Shown here piece by piece: positions 36,435 to 44,667 of a DNA stretch of 64,000 bases. A model generated the notes under the pieces. That model saw nothing but the letters and a program-made list of their open reading frames with translations. It did not search any database and was not told where the DNA came from. Source of the DNA: Roseateles_B sp041905785. Lineage in GTDB: Bacteria; Pseudomonadota; Gammaproteobacteria; Burkholderiales; Burkholderiaceae_C. The translations under genes were made by a program, and so were the position numbers. The DNA lies in NCBI GenBank assembly GCA_041905785.1, contig JAYRKJ010000023.1, positions 1 through 64,000 on the forward strand, given 5' to 3'. How positions within the stretch are numbered: position 1 is the stretch's first letter; each line of letters begins with the position of its first letter.

Positions 36435-37442
36435 TCAGCCGGATCTGGCGCCGGGCCCGGCCAGGAGGGACTGCACCTCCTGCGGACTCAGCAGCCGATC
36501 GGCGATCAGCTCGCCGGCCTTCACATGTGCGCTGCCCAGGAATGCTTGCGGTTCAGGCCCGTAGACCCTCACCTGCTCGGCATCTGCGGCGGCAACGCGG
36601 CGCCGCAGTCCCGAGAGGAAGCGCCCTGCCTCCGCGGCATCGAGCCGCAGGGCGGGCCAGTCCTGCAGCAGGCTGTCCGGCGGGCGCAAGAGCGCCAGTC
36701 GCTCGTCTTCACTCATGGCCGCCAGGGCGTCCAGGGTGATGGCATCTTCCACCCGCAGCGGACCGCTGCCGGTGCGCCGCAGCGCGCTCAGATGAGCGCC
36801 GCAGCCCAGCCGCTCGCCGATGTCCTCGCCCAGGGTGCGGATGTAGGTACCCTTGGTGCATCGGACGGCAATGCGGAGTTGTTGAATGTCGCCATCCTGC
36901 CAGTCGAGGATGTCGATGCGATGAATGGTGACGCGCCGCGCCGGGCGTTCGATGGTGATGCCCTGCCGTGCGTAGTCGTACAGCGCCTTGCCCTCGTGCT
37001 TGAGCGCCGAGTGCATGGGCGGGACCTGGTCTATCTCGCCCGTGAAGGCGGCGCAGGCGGCCTCGATCTGCGCGCGGCTGACGGCCACGGGCCGGCGCTG
37101 CAGCACCTCGCCCTCGGCATCGCCAGTGCTGGTCTTCACACCCAGCTGCAGAACGGCCTCATAGGCCTTGTCGGCATCCAGGCTGACCTGACTGAACTTG
37201 GTGCCGGCACCGAAGCACAGGGGCAGCAGGCCGGTGGCCAGCGGGTCCAGCGTGCCGGTGTGGCCGGCCTTCTCGGCGCGCAGCAGCCACTTCGCCTTCT
37301 GCAATGCGTCGTTGCTGGACAGGCCCAGGGGCTTGTCCAGCAGGAGCACGCCATGCACCGGCCGACGCTGGATGCGTTGGCGCGGGGCACGGGCCGGCGC
37401 GGTGGGCGCCTGCTCGGGGGCGAGGTCGGTGGAACTGCTCAA
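36435..37442 (-). CDS. truB: tRNA pseudouridine(55) synthase
   Basis: This 335-residue enzyme makes pseudouridine 55 in the T-loop. The catalytic Asp is D66 in HTGTLDPLATGLLP, and the RCTKGTYIRTLGEDIG and HLSALRRTGSG segments are family signatures. The first codon appears to be TTG (37440-37442); the preceding sequence has GAGAAG and no ATG fits before the conserved GVLLLDKP. It follows rbfA after 29 bases. Confidence 0.95.
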   Translation of the reverse strand: MSSSTDLAPEQAPTAPARAPRQRIQRRPVHGVLLLDKPLGLSSNDALQKAKWLLRAEKAGHTGTLDPLATGLLPLCFGAGTKFSQVSLDADKAYEAVLQLGVKTSTGDAEGEVLQRRPVAVSRAQIEAACAAFTGEIDQVPPMHSALKHEGKALYDYARQGITIERPARRVTIHRIDILDWQDGDIQQLRIAVRCTKGTYIRTLGEDIGERLGCGAHLSALRRTGSGPLRVEDAITLDALAAMSEDERLALLRPPDSLLQDWPALRLDAAEAGRFLSGLRRRVAAADAEQVRVYGPEPQAFLGSAHVKAGELIADRLLSPQEVQSLLAGPGARSG

Positions 37443-37471
37443 GCGTCTTCTCTGGAATGCGGTGGCGGCGT

Positions 37472-37855
37472 TCAGTCTTCGCTGTCGTCGTCTTCGTCCT
37501 TGGCACGCGTGGCGTTGGCCTTGGCGATCAGGCTGCTCATCTCGGCCGCGCGCTCGATGCTGCGGTCGTAATGGAAATGCAGGGTCGGGACGGTGTGGAT
37601 CTGCAGGCGCTTGAAGAGCCCGTTGCGCAGGAAGCCGGCAGCCTCGTTGAGGGCCTCCGCCGACGCCTCGGGGTCGCCGACCAGCACCGAGAAGAAAACC
37701 TTGGCGTGGGCGTAGTCCGGCGTCACCTCGACGGCATTGACGGTGGCCATGCCGACGCGGGGGTCCTTGAGCTCACGGATGAGCTCGGAGAGGTCGCGCT
37801 GGATCTGGTCGGCCACACGGAAGCCGCGGTTGGGAATGGAACGCTTGTGTCGCAT
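37472..37855 (-). CDS. rbfA: 30S ribosome-binding factor A
   Basis: This 127-residue KH-like protein matures the 5' end of 16S rRNA. The N-terminus RHKRSIPNRGFRVADQIQRDL and LKDPRVGMATVNAVEVTPDYAHAKVF are diagnostic. The acidic tail (DEDDDSED) is common in beta-proteobacterial copies. It is separated from infB by a strong hairpin at 37874-37907. Confidence 0.96.
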   Translation of the reverse strand: MRHKRSIPNRGFRVADQIQRDLSELIRELKDPRVGMATVNAVEVTPDYAHAKVFFSVLVGDPEASAEALNEAAGFLRNGLFKRLQIHTVPTLHFHYDRSIERAAEMSSLIAKANATRAKDEDDDSED

Positions 37856-37873
37856 GGTGGATTCCTTTCAAGC

Positions 37874-37907
37874 ACAAACCCCGCCGCATTGCTGAGGCGG
37901 GGTTTGT
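37874..37907 (-). terminator. strong hairpin between infB and rbfA (terminator or processing site)
   Basis: ACAAACCCCGCC and GGCGGGGTTTGT form a perfect 12-base stem with a 10-base loop inside an otherwise compact operon. The run after the stem on the minus strand (TTTGTGCTT) is only partly U-rich. Partial termination or transcript processing could lower rbfA-truB-typA relative to infB. Confidence 0.7.
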
Positions 37908-37929
37908 CGGCCGGGGCCCGCTTGCCTTG

Positions 37930-40893
37930 TTACAGCGTACGCGCCACTTCCTTGATTTCAAAGAACTCGAGCTGATCGCCCTCGGCGATGTCGCTGTAGT
38001 TCTTGAGCTTGATACCGCACTCGAAGCCTTCCTTGACTTCCTTGACGTCGTCCTTCTCGCGGCGGACCGACTCGACCTCGCCGGTGTAGATGACGATGTT
38101 GTCGCGCAGCAGGCGGAACTTGGCGTTGCGGCGCACCAGGCCGGAGGTGACCATGGAGCCGGCCACCGTGCCGATCTTGGAAGCCACAAAGACCACGCGG
38201 ATCTCGGCCGTGCCCAGGGCTTCTTCCTTCTGCTCCGGCGCCAGCATGCCGCCCATCGCTGCCTTCACCTCATCCACGGCGTCGTAAATGATGTTGTAGT
38301 AGCGCAGGTCCACGCCATTGTGCTCGGCCAGCTTGCGCGCGCCGGCATCGGCACGGGTGTTGAAGCCGATGATGATGGCCTTGGAGGCAATCGCCAGGTT
38401 GACGTCGGACTCGCTGATGCCGCCCACGGCGGCGTGCACGATCTGCACCTTGACCTCGTCGGTCGAGAGCTTGAGCAGCGAGGTTGCCAGGGCTTCCTGC
38501 GAGCCTTGCACGTCGGCCTTGATGATCAGCGGCAGGGTCTGGACATCGCCGGCGGCCATGTCGGAGAACATGTTCTCCAGCTTGGCGGCCTGCTGCTTGG
38601 CCAGCTTGACGTCGCGGTACTTGCCTTGGCGGAAGGTGGCCACTTCACGGGCGCGGCGTTCGTCAGCCAGCACCATGAATTCGTCACCGGCCTGCGGCAC
38701 TTCGGTCAGGCCCTGGATTTCCACCGGGATGGAAGGACCGGCTTCCTGGCAGGGCTTGCCGTCCTCGTCCAGCATGGCGCGCACGCGGCCATAGGTCGAG
38801 CCGGCCAGCACCACGTCGCCGCGCTTGAGGGTGCCGCTTTGCACCAGCACCGTGGCCACGGGGCCGCGACCCTTGTCCAGCTTGGCTTCGATGACCAGGC
38901 CCTTGGCCATGGAGGCCACCGGCGCCTTCAGCTCCAGCACTTCGGCCTGCAGCAGGACTTGCTCCAGCAGGCTGTCGATGCCTTCGCCGGTCTTGGCGGA
39001 CACGGGCACGAAGGGCGAATCGCCACCGAACTCTTCCGGCACGACTTGCTCGGCCACCAGCTCGCTCTTCACGCGATCCAGGTTGGCGCCCGGCTTGTCG
39101 ATCTTGTTGATCGCCACGACCAGGGGCACGCCGGCCGCCTTGGCATGGTGGATGGCTTCCTTGGTCTGGGGCATGACGCCGTCATCGGCCGCAACGACCA
39201 GGATGACGATGTCGGTGGCCTTGGCGCCGCGGGCACGCATGGCCGTGAAGGCCTCGTGACCCGGGGTGTCCAGGAAGCTGATCATGCCGCGCGGCGTGTC
39301 GACGTGGTAGGCACCGATGTGCTGCGTGATGCCGCCGGCTTCGCCCGCCGCCACGCGGGCACGGCGGATGTAGTCCAGCAGCGAGGTCTTGCCGTGGTCG
39401 ACGTGACCCATGACGGTCACGACCGGCGCGCGCGGCAGCAGCTCGTGTTCCTTGTCGGCGTCGGCGCCCTCCTCTTCCAGGAAGGCATCGGGGTCGTCCA
39501 GCTTGGCGGGAAGCGCCTTGTGGCCCATTTCCTCGACCACGATCATGGCCGTTTCCTGGTCCAGCTGCTGGTTGATGGTGACCATCTGGCCCAGCAGCAT
39601 CAGCTTCTTGATGACCTCGGAGGCCTTGATGGACATCTTGTGGGCCAGGTCCGCCACCGAGATGGTCTCGGGGATGTGGACCTCTTGCACCACCGGTTCC
39701 GACGGTGCCACGTAGTTGCTGTTGCCACCACGGTCATTGCGGTCGCCACGGCGGCCCGTGCCACCCTTGGGCGCACGCCAGCCCGGCGTGCGGGCCGCAC
39801 CAGCGGGCGCGCTGTCGCCGCGGGTCTTGAGGCCGCGCTTCTTCGCGGCGTCGTCGGCCCAGCTGGACGAGAGCTTCTCGCTCTTGACCGATTTCTTGTC
39901 GCCCGGCTTGGCAGCACCCGCGCTGGCCGTGGCCGGCGTAGCGGCGCCGGGGGCGCCGGCCTTCTTGTGGATGGTGCCCTTGATTTCCTTGGCAGGCTCG
40001 GCGGGCTTGGGCTCTTCCTTCTTCGCGACCAGCACCTTCTTGGGTGCGTTCATCATCGCGCGGATGGCAGCGGCCTCGGCCTCGGCGGCCTTGCGGCGGC
40101 GCTCCAGATCGGCCTGGCGCTGCTTTTCGTCGGCGGCGCTGTCACCGGCCTTCACAACGCGCAGCTGGGGCTTGGGCGCCTCGACGGGCGCCGCCGCGAC
40201 CACCGGTGCGGGAGCGGGAGCGGGAGCGGGAGCAGGAGTTGCGGCAGGGGCAGCAGCGGGCGCGGCAGCCGGGGCGGGCTTGCCTTCGGCAGCGGCCTTG
40301 GCAGCGGCTTCAGCGGCGGCCTTGGCGGCGGCTTCGGCAGCGGCCTTGGCAGCGGCTTCGGCCGCAGCCTTGGCTTCGGCTTCGGCGGCCGCACGGGCCT
40401 CTTCCTCGCGACGGCGCTGTTCTTCGGCTTCACGGGCGCGGCGCTCGGCTTCCTCACGCTCACGCATGCGGGCCGCCAGCTCCTCTTCCTGCTTGCGCAG
40501 GGCGTCGGCCTGGGCGCGCGCTTCTTCCTCGCGTCGCTGCAGCTCGGCTTCCTGCTCGGCCTGCAGGTTGGACTCGTCCACGCCGGAGGCATCGTCGCGT
40601 TTGACGAAGACGCGCTTCTTGCGCACCTCGACCTGGATGGTGCGGGCCTTGCCGCTGGCATCGGCCTGTTTGATCTCGCTGGTCGACTTGCGGGTCAGCG
40701 TGATCTTCTTGCGTTCGGCGCTGCTGGTGCCGTGCGCGGTGCGCAGGTAGTCCAGCAGCCGCTCTTTGTCGGCTTCGTTGAGGGCGTCTTCGGTCGACGC
40801 CTTCTTGACGCCCGCAGCTTGCAGCTGCTCAAGCAGCGTGCTCGCAGGCCTATTCAGCTCTGCAGCAAACTGGGCGACGGTGGTCACAGCCAT
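37930..40893 (-). CDS. infB: translation initiation factor IF-2
   Basis: This GTPase of 987 residues delivers initiator tRNA. The N-terminal IF2-N domain (1-50, TVAQFAAELN) is followed by a long charged, Ala/Glu/Lys-rich helix (about 110-205), a Pro/Ala linker (about 205-240) and basic segments. The G domain starts at GHVDHGKT (496-503) with LDTPGHEAF and AINKIDKPGAN. Domains II-IV follow with the C-terminal initiator-tRNA-binding part. Length is typical of beta-proteobacteria with expanded N-termini. Confidence 0.98.
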   Translation of the reverse strand: MAVTTVAQFAAELNRPASTLLEQLQAAGVKKASTEDALNEADKERLLDYLRTAHGTSSAERKKITLTRKSTSEIKQADASGKARTIQVEVRKKRVFVKRDDASGVDESNLQAEQEAELQRREEEARAQADALRKQEEELAARMREREEAERRAREAEEQRRREEEARAAAEAEAKAAAEAAAKAAAEAAAKAAAEAAAKAAAEGKPAPAAAPAAAPAATPAPAPAPAPAPVVAAAPVEAPKPQLRVVKAGDSAADEKQRQADLERRRKAAEAEAAAIRAMMNAPKKVLVAKKEEPKPAEPAKEIKGTIHKKAGAPGAATPATASAGAAKPGDKKSVKSEKLSSSWADDAAKKRGLKTRGDSAPAGAARTPGWRAPKGGTGRRGDRNDRGGNSNYVAPSEPVVQEVHIPETISVADLAHKMSIKASEVIKKLMLLGQMVTINQQLDQETAMIVVEEMGHKALPAKLDDPDAFLEEEGADADKEHELLPRAPVVTVMGHVDHGKTSLLDYIRRARVAAGEAGGITQHIGAYHVDTPRGMISFLDTPGHEAFTAMRARGAKATDIVILVVAADDGVMPQTKEAIHHAKAAGVPLVVAINKIDKPGANLDRVKSELVAEQVVPEEFGGDSPFVPVSAKTGEGIDSLLEQVLLQAEVLELKAPVASMAKGLVIEAKLDKGRGPVATVLVQSGTLKRGDVVLAGSTYGRVRAMLDEDGKPCQEAGPSIPVEIQGLTEVPQAGDEFMVLADERRAREVATFRQGKYRDVKLAKQQAAKLENMFSDMAAGDVQTLPLIIKADVQGSQEALATSLLKLSTDEVKVQIVHAAVGGISESDVNLAIASKAIIIGFNTRADAGARKLAEHNGVDLRYYNIIYDAVDEVKAAMGGMLAPEQKEEALGTAEIRVVFVASKIGTVAGSMVTSGLVRRNAKFRLLRDNIVIYTGEVESVRREKDDVKEVKEGFECGIKLKNYSDIAEGDQLEFFEIKEVARTL
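40211..40237 (+). repeat. hexanucleotide repeat in infB linker
   Basis: Tandem GGAGCG units (ending GGAGCA GGAG) encode the Pro-Ala repeats of the IF-2 linker on the minus strand. The adjacent 40290-40370 has longer imperfect GGCAGCGGCTTCG-type repeats encoding the AAAEAAAK helix. Such runs may vary in length between strains. Confidence 0.65.
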
Positions 40894-40943
40894 GTGGGAA
40901 TCCTTCTGGGTAATCTGGGTGCGAATGGTTGCGTGCCTGCGGA

Positions 40944-42422
40944 TCAGGCGTTGAACCAGTGTTCGCGGGCCTTCATGATCATGGCGCGGGCGGCTGCCTC
41001 GTCCATGCCGGCCAGTTCAACGAGTTCATCGACGGCCAGGTCGGCCAGGTCGTCGCGGGTATGGATGTTGCCGTCAGCGAGCTTGGCGACCAGATCGGGC
41101 GTCATGCCCTCCAGGTCGCGCAGGTCTTGGGACACTTCCTCGACCTTTTCCTCGCGGGCAATTTCCATGGTCAGCAGCGCATCCTTGGCACGGGCGCGCA
41201 ACTCGTTGACCGTGTCCTCGTCGAAGGCCTCGACTTCCAGCATTTCCTGCATGGGCACATAGGCCACTTCTTCCAGGCTGGTGAACCCTTCGGCGATCAG
41301 GATCTCGGCCACTTCCTCGTCGACGTCAAGCTTGTCGACGAAGAGTTTGCGGACCGATTCCGACTCCTGAGCTTGCTTGGCGGCCGATTCCTCGGCCGTC
41401 ATGATGTTGATGCGCCAGCCCGTCAGCTCCGAGGCCAGGCGCACGTTCTGGCCGCCGCGCCCGATGGCGATGGCCAGGTTTTCCTCGTCCACGACCACGT
41501 CCATGGCATGGCGCTCCTCGTCCACCACGATGGACTGGACGTTGGCCGGCGCCAGAGCGCCGATCACGAACTGGGCGGGGTCCTCGGACCACAGCACGAT
41601 GTCCACGCGCTCGCCGGCCAGCTCATTGGTCACGCCATTGACGCGCGAACCGCGCACACCCACGCAGGTGCCGATGGGGTCCACGCGCTTGTCGTGTGAC
41701 AGCACGGCGATCTTGGCGCGCGAGCCCGAGTCGCGGGCGCAGCTCTTGATCTCCAGCAGGCCCTGCTCAATCTCGGGCACTTCCTGGGCGAACAGCTCCT
41801 TCATGAATTCGGGGCTGGAGCGCGAGAGCATGATCTGCGGGCCACGCTGCGTGGGGTCCACGCCCAGGATCACGGCACGCACGCGGTCGCCGGTGCGCAG
41901 GTTTTCCTTGGGGATCATCTCGTTGCGGCGCAGGCGCGCTTCCACGCGGCCGGACTCTGCAATGATGTCGCCCTTGTCCAGACGCTTGACGGTGCCGATG
42001 AAGATCTTCTCGCCGCGCGAGAGGAAGTCGTTCAGCAGCTGCTCGCGCTCAGCGTCGCGGATCTTCTGCAGGATGACCTGCTTGGCGGCCTGCGCGCCGA
42101 TGCGGCCGATGGGCACGGACTCGACGGGCTCCTCGATGTGGTCGTCGATCTCGATGTCGGGGATCTGCTCCTGGGCTTCGAAGAGCAGGATCTCGGCGTC
42201 GGCGTTCTGCAGACCGGCCTCGTTGGGCACGACGTGCCAGCGGCGGAAGGTCTCGTACTCGCCGGAGTCACGGTCGATGGCCACGCGGATGTCGACCTCA
42301 CCGCCATACAACTTCTTGGTGGCCGAAGCCAGGGCCGCTTCCACGGCACCAAACACCACATCGCGCTCCACGCTCTTCTCGCGGGAGATGGCGTCCACCA
42401 GCATCAACAGTTCGCGGTTCAT
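40944..42422 (-). CDS. nusA: transcription termination/antitermination factor NusA
   Basis: This 492-residue RNA polymerase-binding factor has an N-terminal domain (NRELLMLVDAISREKSV), an S1 domain (about 135-200, LRTGDRVRAVILG), two KH domains (with CVGVRGSRVNGVTNELAGE and AIGRGGQNVRLASELTGW) and two C-terminal helical acidic repeats (350-492). It starts within the rimP stop (ATGA), so translation is coupled. Confidence 0.98.
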   Translation of the reverse strand: MNRELLMLVDAISREKSVERDVVFGAVEAALASATKKLYGGEVDIRVAIDRDSGEYETFRRWHVVPNEAGLQNADAEILLFEAQEQIPDIEIDDHIEEPVESVPIGRIGAQAAKQVILQKIRDAEREQLLNDFLSRGEKIFIGTVKRLDKGDIIAESGRVEARLRRNEMIPKENLRTGDRVRAVILGVDPTQRGPQIMLSRSSPEFMKELFAQEVPEIEQGLLEIKSCARDSGSRAKIAVLSHDKRVDPIGTCVGVRGSRVNGVTNELAGERVDIVLWSEDPAQFVIGALAPANVQSIVVDEERHAMDVVVDEENLAIAIGRGGQNVRLASELTGWRINIMTAEESAAKQAQESESVRKLFVDKLDVDEEVAEILIAEGFTSLEEVAYVPMQEMLEVEAFDEDTVNELRARAKDALLTMEIAREEKVEEVSQDLRDLEGMTPDLVAKLADGNIHTRDDLADLAVDELVELAGMDEAAARAMIMKAREHWFNA

Positions 42423-43048
42423 TGATCGAGACCTCCGTCAACCTTGTCATCCTCATCGGCAGTCTCCACAGACTGCCGGGCCTTGGCGTTGCTCTGCTTC
42501 TTCTTCGCAGGTTTCGCGGCCTTGGCCTTCATTGCTGCGGCCTGCCCGGGAGTGGCAGCGCCCTTGGGGGCGGCATTGCGCCCCTTGAAAGTGATTTCCG
42601 GCACGAGCTTGGCGCTGCGCACCTCGTCCAGCGCAAAGTCCAGCGCCTGGTCGCCCTTGCCGTCGTTGAAGACCACGCGCCAGCCCTCCCCTTCAGCACT
42701 GAGGACGCCACGATACTTCTTGCGTCCCTGGAAGGCTTCACGCAGGGTGATTTCCACCTGGTGGCCGGCAAAGCGCTGGTAGTCAGCAAGCTTGTTGAGC
42801 GGACGATCCACCCCCGGCGAGGACACCTCGAGCCGGGCGTAATCCGTGCCTTCCACCTCGAGCACGTACTGCAGCTGGCGTGTCACGCGCTCGCAGTCGT
42901 CCACCGTGATCACCGCACCGTCCGCCACCTGCTCTGGCAGCTTGTCGATGTAGACGCGCAGCAAACCGCCAGCGCTGCGCTCGCAGCTCACCAGCTCGTA
43001 ACCCAGACCGGTCACGGTTTTCTCTACAACAGCTTGCCAATTCGTCAT
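42419..43048 (-). CDS. rimP: ribosome maturation factor RimP
   Basis: This 209-residue protein needed for 30S assembly is the first gene of the operon. The signatures GLGYELVSCE, LRVYIDK, VTVDDCERVTRQL and LEVSSPGVDRPL are clear. The tail from about 165 on (Lys/Ala-rich, then acidic) is an extension common in this group. The start at 43048 lacks a strong ribosome site; an in-frame start at 43084 would add 12 residues that are not conserved. Confidence 0.95.
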   Translation of the reverse strand: MTNWQAVVEKTVTGLGYELVSCERSAGGLLRVYIDKLPEQVADGAVITVDDCERVTRQLQYVLEVEGTDYARLEVSSPGVDRPLNKLADYQRFAGHQVEITLREAFQGRKKYRGVLSAEGEGWRVVFNDGKGDQALDFALDEVRSAKLVPEITFKGRNAAPKGAATPGQAAAMKAKAAKPAKKKQSNAKARQSVETADEDDKVDGGLDQ

Positions 43049-43386
43049 GCGTCGGGTGTCGGCTTCTAGTCTCTCGAGGAGCAAAAACAGGAATCAAAAA
43101 GCGCCTGAAGCCCTGCCGCGCGGGCACGTTGACTCGGCTTTCACCGGGCCAGCGCGGACTCCCCGCACCGCAGAGCACTCAAGCGGCTGTCCAGCCGGCA
43201 AGCCAGGCTCTCGCGCACTGCCTCAAGCAACACACACGAGCACAAGCCGCCTGCCAAACGGAATTTCAGAACAAAAGTTCCATCGCCAGATCAAGCAAAA
43301 AAAATGGGCTGGATGAATCCGCCCAAGTCCCCTTGCCTCAATACAGGACCCGTATTCGTACGACTCGTGTATTCAGCGAAGCCAGG

Positions 43387-43415
43387 AGTGTACTATGCAA
43401 GCACCATGCCCGCAA
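43387..43415 (-). promoter_or_regulatory. candidate sigma-70 promoter of the rimP-nusA-infB operon
   Basis: On the minus strand TTGCGG (43410-43415) and TACACT (43387-43392) are separated by 17 bases, the ideal spacing. The match to TTGACA/TATAAT is moderate (4 of 6 at each hexamer). Confidence 0.4.
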
Positions 43416-43424
43416 GAACCCGGC

Positions 43425-43452
43425 TTGCCCTGAAACGAGGGCATGAGAGAAT
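43425..43452 (+). promoter_or_regulatory. candidate sigma-70 promoter of fabI
   Basis: TTGCCC (43425-43430) and GAGAAT (43447-43452) have a 16-base spacer and lie about 38 bases before the fabI ribosome site (AAGGAG, 43479-43484). Confidence 0.4.
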
Positions 43453-43489
43453 CCCGCGCTGATTTGAACATTGATACCAAGGAGCAGAC

Positions 43490-44269
43490 ATGGGATTTCT
43501 CGCCGGCAAGCGCCTGCTGATCACGGGCGTTCTTTCCAACCGGTCGATTGCCTATGGCATTGCCAAGGCCTGCCACCGCGAAGGGGCCGAACTGGCTTTC
43601 AGCTATGTGGGCGAGCGCTTCAAAGAACGCATCACCGAGTTCGCCGCCGAATTCGACTCCAAGCTGGTGTTTGAATGCGACGTTTCCAGCGACGAGCAGA
43701 TCGACAGCCTTTTCGCGCAACTGGGCGAGGTCTGGCCGGAGTTCGACGGCTTCGTGCACTCCATTGGTTTTGCGCCCCGCGAGGCCATTGCCGGCAATTT
43801 CCTGGACGGGCTCACGCGCGAGAATTTCCGCATCGCCCATGACATTTCGGCCTACAGCTTCCCAGCCCTGGCCAAGGCCGCGGCGCCGCGCCTGCGCTCA
43901 GGCGCCTCGCTGCTGACCCTGTCCTACCTGGGCGCCGACCGCTACGTGCCCAACTACAACACCATGGGGCTGGCCAAGGCCTCGCTGGAGTCCAGCGTGC
44001 GCTACCTGGCCTACGCCCTGGGCGAGCGCAACATCCGCGTCAACGGCATTTCCGCCGGCCCCATCAAGACCCTGGCCGCCTCGGGCATCAAGGATTTCGG
44101 CAAGCTGCTGACCCAGTTCGCCGCCACCACACCCATCCGCCGCAACGTGACCATCGAGGATGTGGGCAACACCGCCGCCTTCCTCTTCTCCGACCTCGCG
44201 GCCGGCATCAGCTCGGAAGTCATCTACGTCGACGGCGGCTTCAGCCACGTGGCCTTGAGTGGTGAATAG
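43490..44269 (+). CDS. fabI: enoyl-[acyl-carrier-protein] reductase (NADH)
   Basis: This 259-residue short-chain dehydrogenase carries out the last reduction of fatty-acid elongation. The NADH site GVLSNRSIAYGIA and catalytic residues Y146, Y156 and K163 (LSYLGADRY, NYNTMGLAK) sit at the same numbers as in E. coli FabI. AAGGAG precedes the ATG. It is the target of triclosan-type inhibitors in other species. The 3' end runs into a REP-like element and terminator. Confidence 0.97.
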   Translation: MGFLAGKRLLITGVLSNRSIAYGIAKACHREGAELAFSYVGERFKERITEFAAEFDSKLVFECDVSSDEQIDSLFAQLGEVWPEFDGFVHSIGFAPREAIAGNFLDGLTRENFRIAHDISAYSFPALAKAAAPRLRSGASLLTLSYLGADRYVPNYNTMGLAKASLESSVRYLAYALGERNIRVNGISAGPIKTLAASGIKDFGKLLTQFAATTPIRRNVTIEDVGNTAAFLFSDLAAGISSEVIYVDGGFSHVALSGE

Positions 44270-44345
44270 CCCACCCCCTACGCTTCGCGCGCCCCCTCAA
44301 GGGGGCAAGCCCGAGGGCCCGGCAAAGCCGGATCCCCGGGCTTCG
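44270..44345 (+). repeat. REP-like intergenic element, copy 2
   Basis: This starts directly after the fabI stop with CCACCCCCTAC, then the 16-base palindrome GCCCCCTCAAGGGGGC (44291-44306), then GGCCCGGCAAAGCCGGATCC (44316-44335). It is the same module order as in copies 1 and 3. Confidence 0.7.
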
Positions 44346-44351
44346 CTGAGG

Positions 44352-44388
44352 AAACAAAACGGGACTACGTTGGTCCCGTTTTGTTTTT
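44352..44388. terminator. bidirectional terminator 1 between fabI and the decarboxylase gene
   Basis: AAACAAAACGGGAC (44352-44365) and GTCCCGTTTTGTTT (44373-44386) form a perfect 14-base stem with a 7-base loop and a T-run. A-rich and T-rich flanks allow termination in both directions. Confidence 0.85.
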
Positions 44389-44471
44389 CAAGGCACGCAC
44401 TCCGAACCCCTCCGATGCCTTCGAGGCAAGACCTGACACCACACGCCCCGCGCCCCGAGCGCTGCACCGAC

Positions 44472-44508
44472 AAAACAAAACGGGACCCTCGAGTCCCGTT
44501 TTGTTTTT
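44472..44508. terminator. bidirectional terminator 2, near-identical stem
   Basis: AAAACAAAACGGGAC (44472-44486) and GTCCCGTTTTGTTTT (44493-44507) form a 15-base stem with a different loop (CCTCGA). It lies 120 bases from terminator 1, with the same stem sequence. Confidence 0.85.
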
Positions 44509-44522
44509 CAGGCACGGAGCTT

Positions 44523-44667
44523 GGGGATCCGGCTCTGCCGGGCCCTCAAGCTCGCCCCCTTGAGGGGGCTGAGGCCGGACACAAACGGCAAGCCGTTTGT
44601 GCCTGCCGAAGGGCCAGGCCCCTGGCCTGGCGCGGCCTGCAAGGCCGGCGAAGCCGGTAGGGGGTGG
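44523..44667 (-). repeat. REP-like intergenic element, copy 3 (with internal insertion)
   Basis: Read on the minus strand it follows the decarboxylase stop: CCACCCCCTACC edge, about 75 extra bases with short GC stems, the palindrome GCCCCCTTGAGGGGGC (44554-44569), then GGCCCGGCAGAGCCGGATCC (44525-44544). It is the inverted partner of copy 2 around the twin terminators. Confidence 0.7.

Larger units (their letters stand above)
43049..43489. other. 441-base divergent control region between rimP and fabI
   Basis: The region holds both promoters and a long rimP leader of about 330 bases. Besides the promoter candidates, AATACA...TGTATT and an inner GTATTCGTAC segment (about 43341-43375) form a loose dyad. 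No tRNA gene is present, unlike the metY arrangement of E. coli. Confidence 0.5.

Noticed and set aside
40290..40370. Repeated GGC-rich units as a CRISPR or minisatellite array
   Set aside because: They are codons of the Ala/Glu/Lys-rich helix of IF-2, with no spacer structure.
43049..43489. tRNA gene in the rimP leader, as metY in E. coli
   Set aside because: No acceptor/T-loop signature (GGTTCGAATCC-like) is present in this gap.
44297..44515. Small minus-strand frame with repeated KQNGT/VPFCF segments
   Set aside because: It is the translation of the two terminator hairpins and has no ribosome site or homologous domain.
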